From Gammaproteobacteria bacterium UBA7449 (GTDB taxonomy: Bacteria; Pseudomonadota; Gammaproteobacteria; Pseudomonadales; Pseudohongiellaceae), in NCBI GenBank assembly GCA_002477465.1, contig DLPV01000046.1:50432-69087 (forward strand): DNA of 18,656 bases, given 5' to 3'. A program made the translations under genes and the position numbers. Shown in pieces: positions 1 through 7,142 of this stretch (position 1 is its first letter; each line of letters opens with the position of its first letter). The notes beneath the pieces were generated by a model, which made no database searches, had not been told where the DNA came from, and was given only the letters and a program-made list of their open reading frames with translations.

Positions 1-51
1 GCCGGCCTGTCACGCCGGAGGTCGCGGGTTCGAGTCCCGTCCGGTCCGCCA
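1..51 (+). tRNA. tRNA-Asp (GTC), 3' part only
   Basis: The window opens inside a tRNA gene. The anticodon stem CCGGC (2-6) pairs with GCCGG (14-18) around the loop CTGTCAC, giving anticodon GTC at 9-11, which reads Asp codons. A T arm with a TTCGAGT loop follows, then the 3' acceptor strand and an encoded CCA at 49-51. The sequence matches the usual bacterial tRNA-Asp from the anticodon onward. The 5' half, with the D arm and 5' acceptor strand, lies outside the window. Its 3' end was probably an integration site, because a recombinase remnant follows directly. Confidence 0.95.
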
Positions 52-80
52 TTATTCTCGGGGTCTGTAGCCATTCTCAC

Positions 81-105
81 CGACAAAACACCCCCGTTTT
101 TGTCG
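81..105 (+). terminator. Hairpin downstream of tRNA-Asp, possible terminator
   Basis: CGACAAAA (81-88) is the exact reverse complement of TTTTGTCG (98-105), around a C-rich 9-nt loop. It lies 30 bases after the tRNA CCA and just beyond the stop of the minus-strand recombinase remnant, so it could end either transcript. The stem is half A/T and has no clean T tract after it, so the terminator call is tentative. Confidence 0.35.
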
Positions 106-112
106 ACATAAA

Positions 113-391
113 TCATTTTCTCTTCACCCCTTCAAACTGCGTCATGTCGGTTTGTGCATATTTCTCAATAAACTCGCTGTATCTGTTAAGAAACATTTCT
201 GTGCTGTGCCCCAGCTCCTTGGCCGCTCTCGCTGGGATCACCAAGTTTATAAACGCCAAGTGTCCATCAGCCGAACAGAAGCGAAAAACTAAAGGCAGGG
301 GATTTCTTCTGCCCACTACCACGGTTGCGATAAAGGACTTCGAGGAGTCCATCGGCACCAAGCAGAGGCATCCGAGAAGAACTATATCCAT
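113..391 (-). pseudogene. C-terminal remnant of a tyrosine recombinase/integrase
   Basis: The minus-strand reading frame ends at 113. Its last ~40 residues look like the end of a phage or island integrase: an AAKELGHS box followed by MFLNRYSEFIEKY. The His of LGHS (residue 62, codon 206-208) and the Tyr (residue 71, codon 179-181) are nine residues apart, the usual spacing between the box II histidine and the nucleophilic tyrosine in this family. Upstream residues are not recognisable, an in-frame stop lies a few codons before the ATG at 391, and the catalytic Arg region is absent, so this is a broken fragment and not a working enzyme. Its 3' end faces the tRNA-Asp 3' end, 61 bases away, the common position for an integrase beside its attachment site. 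The true fragment may be only about 113-250. Confidence 0.55.
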
Positions 392-560
392 AATTGATAC
401 CTTTGATGCGACTCACACGAGCGTTAGTCGACGATACTAGCTCATCATAAATGTAGAGGAAAACGATTGACTTAAAACCCAACATCTGGGGATCTTCTAA
501 CAGCATTTGAGAGGGCTGACGCCCCGCCATTTTCATCCCCGTGCTTGTTTCCGCTCCTGC

Positions 561-580
561 TTGTATCTGCTTGTATCTGC
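561..580. repeat. Tandem 10-bp direct repeat
   Basis: The unit TTGTATCTGC occurs twice back to back at 561-570 and 571-580. It is preceded by a partial match (CCTGC, 556-560) and followed by a diverged TTTTATC. It lies between the integrase remnant and the next gene. It may be a leftover binding site of the lost element or simple slippage; neither is demonstrated. Confidence 0.6.
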
Positions 581-623
581 TTTTATCCTCCAAATCTCCT
601 TCAATAGATATGCTTTCTAAAAT

Positions 624-1553
624 ATGCCCATGCCGCTGGAGATAGATCCGCCCAGGTTGCAGCGACTTACCGCATCCTGCCTCGACCAGCGGGATATTCG
701 CCTTTCGGTGTTACGTTTGGATGAGATTAATCCACTGGTGTTTGGCAACAAGTGGTTCAAACTTAAGTACAACCTGCTAACCAGCCAAGAGCAGGGGTTT
801 TCCCGACTCTTGAGCTTTGGCGGCGCCTATTCCAACCATCTTATGGCCGTAGCGGCAGCGGGGCAGCAGTGCGGGCTGGAGACGGTCGGTGTGGTGCGCG
901 GTGAACTGGTGCAGCCGCTCAATCCGGTGCTGCAGTTCGCGGCTGATCGGGGTATGAAACTGCAGGGGATTAGCCGTTCGCTATACCGCCACAAGGGCAG
1001 CCCTGAATTTCATGAGGCGCTTAGGTCGCGCTGGGGAGACTGCTATTTCATTCCTGAGGGCGGCAGTAATGCCCTCGGGGTTAAGGGTTGCAGGGAAATC
1101 GCCAGCCTGGTTTCCTGGGAGCTTGGCGCTCGTCAGCGCTTGCTTGCTATGGCATGCGGTACTGGCGCAACTATGGCGGGAATGATTCAGGGATTCTTGG
1201 CCAATGTCGCGATTCGCCTCGAAATCCTGGGCGTCTCGGTGCTTAAGGTGCCGGGCTATTTATCTGCGAATGTCTCGCACTGGCTTGAAGCTGGCAAGCT
1301 GACCACTGAGCCCTCCTGGCGCATCGACGATGACAGTCATTTTGGGGGCTATGCCCGTTCAAACCCCGTTCTGGAGCGATTCATGTCCGTTTTCAGCGAG
1401 GCGCACGGGATTCCTCTGGAGCCTGTCTATACAGGAAAGCTTTTCTGGCGTCTGGATCAGGACATCAGGTCAGGTCGGATTGCGCCGGGCACAGACATCA
1501 TTGCCCTCCATACTGGCGGATATATCCCTGTTGCTGGGGGCTTGACGCGTTAG
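624..1553 (+). CDS. PLP-dependent D-cysteine desulfhydrase / ACC deaminase family enzyme
   Basis: This is a fold-type II pyridoxal-phosphate enzyme of 309 residues, a little shorter than the ~330 usual for the family. GNKWFK (41-46) carries the likely Schiff-base lysine K43. GGAYSNH (66-72) matches the family GGxxSNH motif. CGTGAT (178-183) is the glycine-rich phosphate-binding loop, and PVYTGK (267-272) and HTGG (296-299) form the active-site end. ACC deaminases carry Glu in the VYEGK position and Leu in HLGG, while D-cysteine desulfhydrases carry Thr or Ser and Thr. Here both are Thr (T270, T297), which favours breakdown of D-cysteine to pyruvate, H2S and ammonia, or a related D-amino acid, over ACC. 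The protein should be cytoplasmic. ATG 624 and ATG 630 are both possible starts and no strong ribosome site precedes either. The gene stands alone, between the recombinase scar and the secreted protease. Confidence 0.85.
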   Translation: MPMPLEIDPPRLQRLTASCLDQRDIRLSVLRLDEINPLVFGNKWFKLKYNLLTSQEQGFSRLLSFGGAYSNHLMAVAAAGQQCGLETVGVVRGELVQPLNPVLQFAADRGMKLQGISRSLYRHKGSPEFHEALRSRWGDCYFIPEGGSNALGVKGCREIASLVSWELGARQRLLAMACGTGATMAGMIQGFLANVAIRLEILGVSVLKVPGYLSANVSHWLEAGKLTTEPSWRIDDDSHFGGYARSNPVLERFMSVFSEAHGIPLEPVYTGKLFWRLDQDIRSGRIAPGTDIIALHTGGYIPVAGGLTR

Positions 1554-1599
1554 TCACAGGTTTGGAATTGCCTACCAGGCTGCTGGCATAGACCCATTA

Positions 1600-1629
1600 T
1601 TGGTAAAAATTCCCACAGAACCCTACAAT
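1600..1629 (+). promoter_or_regulatory. Sigma70-type promoter for the secreted protease gene
   Basis: TTGGTA (1600-1605) and TACAAT (1624-1629) are separated by 18 bases, matching the -35 and -10 consensus at 4 and 5 of 6 positions. Transcription would start near 1636, giving a leader of about 75 bases before the ATG at 1712. The site was read by eye only. Confidence 0.45.
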
Positions 1630-1711
1630 GCTGGAGTGCTGTGTTGTAGATAGGGCACTTCAGCGTTATTGCGACCGCAAATTTAGACTGGATTCCGGGT
1701 AATAGATCTTA

Positions 1712-3973
1712 ATGACCGCTCTGAAACCACAGCTTTCCCCTGCGGCTCTGGTGTTTGCCAGATTTCTCGCTATCGGCCTCCTGTCAGGCTGGACCCTGCT
1801 CATGGCTCAATCTGGCTTTGCCGGGGTCTTGCTTGAATTAATGCCATCGGCGAATGAGCCCGAACTGCCTGTCGAGGTGATTGAGAGCAAGGCTGTCCGG
1901 ATTGATGCGGAGCAGATCGCGCGCCTCGAGCGACGGTCTGTATTCGACGTAGAAATAGCTGCAGATCGGTTTGTTGAATTTACCGTGACTGATGTGGGTC
2001 ACTATCTAAATGGCGATAAACACGTCAGTGCTGCCGCGCAGGCAGGAGCGAAAAGCTACAGCATGACCCTGACGGTGGGTGCAGCGCGGCTGTTTGGCTA
2101 CCTGACTGCCGACGCCCTGATCTGGCAAGTAGATGCGCAGCGAGACTTAGAGACATATCAGGGATGGGCCTATCTTCCAGCCGGTTTGCCAGCTGCCGAA
2201 CTGAATCACGATTACTTCATCCCAGCCTCAGCGCTGCTTCCACCGCCATTGCGCTCGCTGGTAGCGCCGATTCAGGCGCTCCAGGTAGGCGGGGGAGATG
2301 CCGCGAACACCGCTAGCGCACCGCAAAACGCCTCGTTGCCCAACATCTCGGCCAGCAATCTGCAGATTAGCCAGTCCTTCGAGCCAGATCCTGTTATCGC
2401 TGGCGGTACAACTGATGCAGTTATCACCGTGAAAAACATCAGCAGTGAAGCACATGAAAATCTGGAGCTGGAAGTGTTCTTTGTGCTTGAGGATAGCGTG
2501 CTGATGGCAGCAGATCCTGGTTGCAACGAGCAACTAAGCCTGTCCTTGCAGAAAGTGCTGTATTGCACGGTCGGGAATCTGGCCCCTAGTGAAACCCGAC
2601 AGCTTGGTTTCAGCGTCAGTGTTGCTGAGGCGGGGGTGAGTTATCTGGCGAGCTCGGCGGTAGTTGGTGGCCTGCGACATGATTTTACAATCAATGTTGT
2701 GAAAGATACTCGTACAGATAGCGATCAGGACGGCATCAGTGATTTTAATGAAACCTTGCTGGCTACGGATCCACTGGATAGCAGTTCAGTCGATTACAGC
2801 GAATCTGTAATCGATGTGCTTGCACTCTATACTCCCAACGCTGTTGCGGCTTATCCCGGCGCCATAGAGACTCGTATAAATCAGCTATTCGGGGTGGCCA
2901 ATCAAATCTACCGAGATAGTAAGGTCGGGATCAGGCTGCGACCGGTTTACCTCGCTTCGGTTGCTACCAATGAATCTGCCGATATGGATACAGTGCTTAC
3001 TCAGCTCATGGCTGGAGCTGCGCCCGAATATGCTGATGTTGAAGCTTTAAGGTCGCGGTTTGGTGCCGACCTGGTTATTCTGTTCAGCACCCTGGAGCCG
3101 GTTGGCTCCCGCTGCGGTCTTGCAGCAGTAGGTGGTTTCAAAACCAATGGCTACTTCAGCCCGGCAATTGAACGTGCTTTTGGCTATTCGGTCATAGCCG
3201 CGGATTGCCCGGTTGAGCTGGTCGTGGCACATGAGCTTGGTCATAACATGGGTTTGACCCATTCGCATTTCGAAGAGGGGGCAGGTGGCACTTACAACTT
3301 TTCCACCGGCTATGGTGTGGAAGCACAATTCGTGACGGTAATGGCGACTCCCGCGGCGTTTCATACGGACAACCGTATTGCCAGATTTTCCGACCCAGAG
3401 CGTTCCTGTGTAGGGGATCCCTGCGGCATACAAAGCGAGGCGACGCTTGGGTCAGATGCAGTGCAATCCTTAAATCTGGTGCGTCATCAGATTGCCAATT
3501 TCACGCCATCGACTGTGCCAGATCTTCCACGGCGTCAGGTTGCCAGCATTAGCGGTGAGTCGACTGCAGCAGCAATTGCAGTTGCCGCAAGCAAAGATGA
3601 GGGACTAAGTTTTAGCGAAGTCTTCACCCCCAGTGACAGGGTGAGTATATCGGCAAATATTCTTCTGGATCCGGCACATATTGGCAAAGTCGGGACTCTG
3701 CATGTGCTGGTGGGCCTGAAAGGGGAAGCCGACCTGTACCAGCTGAACAGCAATGCCGAATTGGAGCGTTGGGATGGTCAGTCCGAAACCTTGTTCCCCC
3801 TGGCTCAGCCTCGCATCTTGAATGCCGAGGAGAATCTGGCCCTGCTGCAGAATTTCCAATTCAGCAGTGCTTTGGCAGGTCTGGACCTGGTGGTATATGT
3901 TGCCTATCAGATACCGGAATCTGGGGTGCTGATCTACACTACAACTCCCATGCCACTGCGGATTGTGCTTTAG
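1712..3973 (+). CDS. Secreted metzincin-type zinc metalloprotease (reprolysin-like)
   Basis: This is a 753-residue extracytoplasmic protease. A hydrophobic N-terminal stretch (about 12-37, ending GFA) looks like a Sec signal peptide. Residues ~40-190 are an N-terminal region resembling a propeptide. Residues ~212-330 look like a CARDB/DUF11-type beta domain. DSDQDGISDFNE (336-347) is a thrombospondin type 3-like calcium-binding loop. The catalytic domain follows (~365-600), with the zinc site HELGHNMGLTH at 507-517 (H507, E508, H511, H517) and a probable Met-turn at M544 (VTVMAT). This is the HExxHxxGxxH arrangement of metzincins such as the M12B/reprolysin-like and M72 families. The C-terminal ~150 residues look beta-rich and I do not recognise them. 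Cysteines are few and mostly extracytoplasmic (for example C566 and C571), so disulfides are possible. The likely role is digestion of external protein, but the substrate is unknown. The ribosome site before ATG 1712 is weak. Confidence 0.85.
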   Translation: MTALKPQLSPAALVFARFLAIGLLSGWTLLMAQSGFAGVLLELMPSANEPELPVEVIESKAVRIDAEQIARLERRSVFDVEIAADRFVEFTVTDVGHYLNGDKHVSAAAQAGAKSYSMTLTVGAARLFGYLTADALIWQVDAQRDLETYQGWAYLPAGLPAAELNHDYFIPASALLPPPLRSLVAPIQALQVGGGDAANTASAPQNASLPNISASNLQISQSFEPDPVIAGGTTDAVITVKNISSEAHENLELEVFFVLEDSVLMAADPGCNEQLSLSLQKVLYCTVGNLAPSETRQLGFSVSVAEAGVSYLASSAVVGGLRHDFTINVVKDTRTDSDQDGISDFNETLLATDPLDSSSVDYSESVIDVLALYTPNAVAAYPGAIETRINQLFGVANQIYRDSKVGIRLRPVYLASVATNESADMDTVLTQLMAGAAPEYADVEALRSRFGADLVILFSTLEPVGSRCGLAAVGGFKTNGYFSPAIERAFGYSVIAADCPVELVVAHELGHNMGLTHSHFEEGAGGTYNFSTGYGVEAQFVTVMATPAAFHTDNRIARFSDPERSCVGDPCGIQSEATLGSDAVQSLNLVRHQIANFTPSTVPDLPRRQVASISGESTAAAIAVAASKDEGLSFSEVFTPSDRVSISANILLDPAHIGKVGTLHVLVGLKGEADLYQLNSNAELERWDGQSETLFPLAQPRILNAEENLALLQNFQFSSALAGLDLVVYVAYQIPESGVLIYTTTPMPLRIVL

Positions 3974-4006
3974 ACAAGTTGCCGCCTTCACCAGGGTTTA
4001 ACATTG

Positions 4007-4021
4007 CTGGCCCTGGGCCAG
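4007..4021 (+). other. Short perfect hairpin between protease and nadK
   Basis: CTGGCC (4007-4012) and GGCCAG (4016-4021) form a 6-bp GC-rich stem with a 3-nt loop, 34 bases after the protease stop codon. No T tract follows, so it is not a classical intrinsic terminator, though it could stabilise the mRNA end. Confidence 0.35.
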
Positions 4022-4068
4022 GAACTGCCAATCCACCGCTGGCAACAAGATTACAGCCGTGCTGGCCA

Positions 4069-4077
4069 TGGTATACT
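4069..4077 (+). promoter_or_regulatory. Extended -10 promoter for the nadK cluster
   Basis: TGGTATACT (4069-4077) fits the extended -10 pattern TGnTATAAT with one mismatch in the hexamer. No good -35 box lies at the normal distance, which is common for extended -10 promoters. Transcription would begin near 4084, giving about 40 bases of leader before nadK. It would serve the overlapping genes downstream. Confidence 0.45.
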
Positions 4078-4123
4078 GTCAGACCGACTAACCTCTTTCA
4101 CTTAGCATTTTTCCAGCATTATC

Positions 4124-5014
4124 ATGAGCCAATTCCATCGCATCGGCATTGTTGGCCGACCCGGCCACAGTGGCGTCGCTGAAACCTGTCAGCGCTTGCT
4201 CGAGTTCCTGACGGAGCAATCGGTTTCTGTGATAATGGACGAAACCACCGCGGCCCTTGCAGACGCAGCGGACAGCGAAGTGCTTGCTCGAGAGCAGCTG
4301 GCCAGCAACTGCGATCTGGTTATCGTCGTAGGCGGGGATGGCAGCATGCTCAATATGGCCAAGTTTATAGTGCCAGACCAGGTGCCGGTTATTGGGATCA
4401 ACCGCGGAAAATTGGGCTTTCTCACCGATGTTTTACCGGAAGAGCTGGAGGCGCAGCTTGCTGCCGTTCTGGCCGGAGAATATACCGTCGAAAACCGGTT
4501 TATGCTGGATGTGACACTGGCCCAGAGCGGTGGGGAGGAGCAAATCGGCGCTGCGCTTAACGATGTGGTTCTGCATCCCGGGAAAGCCGCGCAGATGATA
4601 GAGTTCGAGCTGTTTGTTAATGACCGGTTTGTCTATTCCCAAGTTTCTGATGGTCTAATCGTGGCGACGCCCACGGGCTCAACTGCCTACGCACTGTCTG
4701 CAGGCGGGCCGATCATGCATCCTGATCTTAATGCCATTGTTCTGGTTCCCATGTATCCCCATTCGCTTAATAGCCGCCCCATAGTGGTGGACGGTGATTG
4801 CGAGATCAGGCTCGTAATCGGAAACCGGGATTCGCTCAGCCCCCAGATTAGCTGTGACGGTGAAGCGGGCTATACAACTCAGCCTGGCGAAGAAATTCTG
4901 GTTACCAAGAACGCTTCACCGCTACAGTTGATCCATCCTCTGAACCACAGCTTTTATCAGGCCTGTCGCAGCAAGCTAGGCTGGGGCAGCAGGTTGGTGA
5001 ACCTGGATGATTAG
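4124..5014 (+). CDS. nadK: NAD kinase
   Basis: ATP- or polyphosphate-dependent NAD kinase, which phosphorylates NAD+ to NADP+ in the cytoplasm and is the only route to NADP in most bacteria. At 296 residues it has the usual length. The nucleotide-binding GGDGS motif is at 70-74 with the catalytic Asp (D72). NRGKLGFLTD (93-102) and TPTGSTAYALSAGGP (182-196) are the conserved NAD-binding and active-site segments, followed by PMYPHSLNSRP. The start at ATG 4124 gives the usual short lead into the first beta strand (RIGIVGRPG). The last eight bases overlap the start of the rhomboid gene, so the two are probably translationally coupled. Confidence 0.95.
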   Translation: MSQFHRIGIVGRPGHSGVAETCQRLLEFLTEQSVSVIMDETTAALADAADSEVLAREQLASNCDLVIVVGGDGSMLNMAKFIVPDQVPVIGINRGKLGFLTDVLPEELEAQLAAVLAGEYTVENRFMLDVTLAQSGGEEQIGAALNDVVLHPGKAAQMIEFELFVNDRFVYSQVSDGLIVATPTGSTAYALSAGGPIMHPDLNAIVLVPMYPHSLNSRPIVVDGDCEIRLVIGNRDSLSPQISCDGEAGYTTQPGEEILVTKNASPLQLIHPLNHSFYQACRSKLGWGSRLVNLDD

Positions 5015-5912
5015 GGCTGTCAGCGTTGATGTGGCGATTAATCTTGCACAATTCAGCCAACAGCTTTTCCAATCCGGTCTTGAGCACCGCATTGTCGAAG
5101 AGTCAGGCAAACAAACAATATGGGTCGGCTCAGATCGCGAAGCCTATGTCGTGCAGCAGCGCCTGAATGACTGGTTGCAATCTGCTCCGACACCCGAAGA
5201 AATCTCCGCCGCTAACGCGGGACCCGCTCTCAAAACAACCGCTATTCAATATGGCCTGCTGCGCTGGTTAGTCGCCACGTGGTTTGGTTTCAGACGCTGT
5301 CCTATAACATGGTCTTTGATAGCCGGCTGTGTAGCCGTAGCAGTCTTCAGTAGATTAGGTGATGACACTTATAGCGTCAGGGTGCTGTTCTACCCTTTGT
5401 TGCCTGAAGATAGTCTGGTGCAACTGTTTTTGGCCATTGACTCCGTGGCTGAGGCGATTCGTACCCTGACTCCAATGTTGCTGCACTTTGGCGAGCTTCA
5501 CTTGATCTTCAATATGCTCTGGCTATGGTATTTTGGTAGGCAGCTGGAAAAGCTGCAGTCATGGTGGGTTTTTTTGCTGCTGGTGATGGTGACTTCTTTT
5601 GTCGGTAACACCGCACAGTACTGGCACCTTGGATACAATAATTTTGGTGGTATGTCTGGCGTGGTTTACGGCCTGGTTGGCTATGCCTGGATGATTTATC
5701 ACTTCATCCCTCGTACGGGCCTTATGCTTAGCAATAAAATGTTTGTCATCTTTATCGCAGCTTTGTTCTTGATGGAAGTATTGGCCTCTTCAATGATCGC
5801 TACTGCAGCCCATGCTGGAGGCCTGATCGCGGGTGTTATGCTGGGAGGATTAACGGCTGCGTACTATCGACTTTATTTACGCCAGGACATGCTGGGGCAT
5901 TCGTTGAAATGA
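5007..5912 (+). CDS. Rhomboid family intramembrane serine protease (GlpG-like)
   Basis: Membrane-embedded serine protease of 301 residues that cleaves transmembrane segments of other proteins. Residues 1-~60 form a soluble N-terminal domain resembling the cytosolic domain of GlpG, and hydrophobic segments begin near 100. HFGELHLIFNMLW (160-172) carries the conserved H165 and N169 of the second membrane helix. GMSG (215-218) holds the nucleophile S217, and AAHAGG (267-272) holds H269 of the Ser-His dyad. All catalytic residues are present, so it should be active. It overlaps the nadK end by 8 bases and is followed 11 bases later by the DUF1315 gene. The same nadK-rhomboid-DUF1315-DUF2797-pepN order is known to me from Pseudomonas. 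Its substrates cannot be told from sequence. Confidence 0.9.
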   Translation: MIRAVSVDVAINLAQFSQQLFQSGLEHRIVEESGKQTIWVGSDREAYVVQQRLNDWLQSAPTPEEISAANAGPALKTTAIQYGLLRWLVATWFGFRRCPITWSLIAGCVAVAVFSRLGDDTYSVRVLFYPLLPEDSLVQLFLAIDSVAEAIRTLTPMLLHFGELHLIFNMLWLWYFGRQLEKLQSWWVFLLLVMVTSFVGNTAQYWHLGYNNFGGMSGVVYGLVGYAWMIYHFIPRTGLMLSNKMFVIFIAALFLMEVLASSMIATAAHAGGLIAGVMLGGLTAAYYRLYLRQDMLGHSLK

Positions 5913-5923
5913 GAGAGTAACCG

Positions 5924-6238
5924 ATGCAAGAACTTGAACAGACACTATTTGGGTTTCTTGAAAACCCGCCAGGCTCTGTCGATGAGCTGGTCTCGCGAAT
6001 CACGCCGGATGTGTATGAGCGACTAAAAGAGGCTGTCGCATTGGGACGCTGGTCTGAGGAGGAGCGTTTGAGCCCTCAGCAATCTGAGCAATGCATGCAG
6101 CTGATCATTCTATATGAAGCGCACAATGTCGACACTGAGGCCAGGATTGGCGCGCCGTTAAGTTCTGAATGTGGAGGCAGTAGTGCAGAGGAGAGAACAA
6201 TAACCGTGCGCGGTTCTGGCTATGGGGATGGGAAATGA
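5924..6238 (+). CDS. DUF1315 family protein (YeaC-like)
   Basis: Small cytoplasmic protein of 104 residues. The core ITPDVYERLKEAVALGRW (26-43), followed by a conserved LSPQQSEQCMQLIILYEA block (49-66), closely resembles E. coli YeaC, which reads MTPEVYQRL..AVELGKW then LTPEQRENSMQLVMLW. The C-terminal ~35 residues are longer than or different from YeaC and look disordered (Gly/Ser rich). The function of the family is unknown. The ATG has a purine-rich GAGAG just upstream that overlaps the rhomboid stop. Its stop codon overlaps the next start (ATGA), which implies coupled translation with the DUF2797 gene. Confidence 0.85.
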   Translation: MQELEQTLFGFLENPPGSVDELVSRITPDVYERLKEAVALGRWSEEERLSPQQSEQCMQLIILYEAHNVDTEARIGAPLSSECGGSSAEERTITVRGSGYGDGK

Positions 6239-7062
6239 AAACAATTGCTCAAGGCATAATCAGGAAGATGCGCACTCGCCTCGAACAGCCAGTGAGCTAT
6301 GGCGCAAGGTTTGGCGACGAGGAAGTGCCACTTAACCCATTTTTAGAGAAAGAAATCAAGCTACATTACAGTGGTAATATTTTTTGCGTGCACTGCGGCC
6401 GTAAGTCTAGCAAAAGTTTTAACCAGGGCTACTGCTACCCTTGTTTTCAGAGCCTGGCACAGTGTGATTCCTGCATAATTCACCCAGAGAGATGTCATTT
6501 CGAGCAGGGTAGCTGCCGAGAGCCAGCCTGGGGCGAGAAATACTGCATGCAGGATCATATTGTCTATTTGGCTAACTCATCTGGACTCAAAGTTGGAATC
6601 ACCCGCGCAACACAGGTACCCACACGTTGGATAGATCAGGGTGCAACACAGGCTCTGGCGGTAATGCGAGTGCGAAGCAGGCTGCAGTCTGGCGTGCTTG
6701 AAGTCATGTTCAAGCAGCATGTGGCAGACAAGACGAACTGGCGCGATATGCTTAAGGGCGCCGCAGTTGAGCTAGATATGGCAGCAGAGCGAGACCGACT
6801 CCTGGCTGCATGCCAAGGGGCTATTAGTGAGCTTGAAGATCAATTTGGGTTCTTCGCAATAAGTAAGCTTTCTGGCATTGAGCCTGTAAGTATCGAGTAT
6901 CCAGTTGCGCAGTACCCGGAGAAAATTAGTTCGTTTAATTTTGATAAAGACCCTGAAGTCTCTGGCAAGTTGCTGGGCATTAAAGGTCAATATCTGATTC
7001 TAGATGGCGGTGTGATCAATCTGCGCCGTTTCTCAGGCTATGAAGTCGAGTTAAGCGCCTAG
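6235..7062 (+). CDS. DUF2797 family protein with two Cys clusters and a GIY-YIG-like segment
   Basis: This is a 275-residue protein of a family without assigned function. It has a zinc-finger-like cluster C51/C54...C67/C70 (CVHC, CYPC), then C77/C80 (CDSC), C87 and C94 in a HPERCHFEQGSC block. Next comes VYLANSSGLKVGITR (110-124) and PTRWIDQGA (129-137), hallmarks of DUF2797 as I know it. The Y111, K119-V-G121, R131 and E156 pattern resembles the GIY-YIG nuclease fold; that is my inference. Its ATG overlaps the DUF1315 stop by four bases, so the two proteins are probably made together. No signal peptide or membrane segment is visible, so it is likely cytoplasmic and possibly binds nucleic acid. 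Confidence 0.85.
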   Translation: MKTIAQGIIRKMRTRLEQPVSYGARFGDEEVPLNPFLEKEIKLHYSGNIFCVHCGRKSSKSFNQGYCYPCFQSLAQCDSCIIHPERCHFEQGSCREPAWGEKYCMQDHIVYLANSSGLKVGITRATQVPTRWIDQGATQALAVMRVRSRLQSGVLEVMFKQHVADKTNWRDMLKGAAVELDMAAERDRLLAACQGAISELEDQFGFFAISKLSGIEPVSIEYPVAQYPEKISSFNFDKDPEVSGKLLGIKGQYLILDGGVINLRRFSGYEVELSA

Positions 7063-7142
7063 CAATTGTCCATCTGCCCATCATTACAACAGTGTTATGC
7101 GGGTGCCAAGAATTAAATGTGCCCAAGCTATAGAGGAACTTC

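Noticed and set aside
46..531. CCGCCATT shared by the tRNA-Asp end (46-53) and 524-531, as a possible att repeat pair
   Set aside because: Only eight bases match, which is well within chance for a stretch this long; real att repeats at tRNA ends are usually longer.
144..593. Overlapping frames on both strands in the recombinase scar (98 and 108 codons)
   Set aside because: Neither resembles a known protein. Only the frame ending at 113 carries recognisable integrase motifs.
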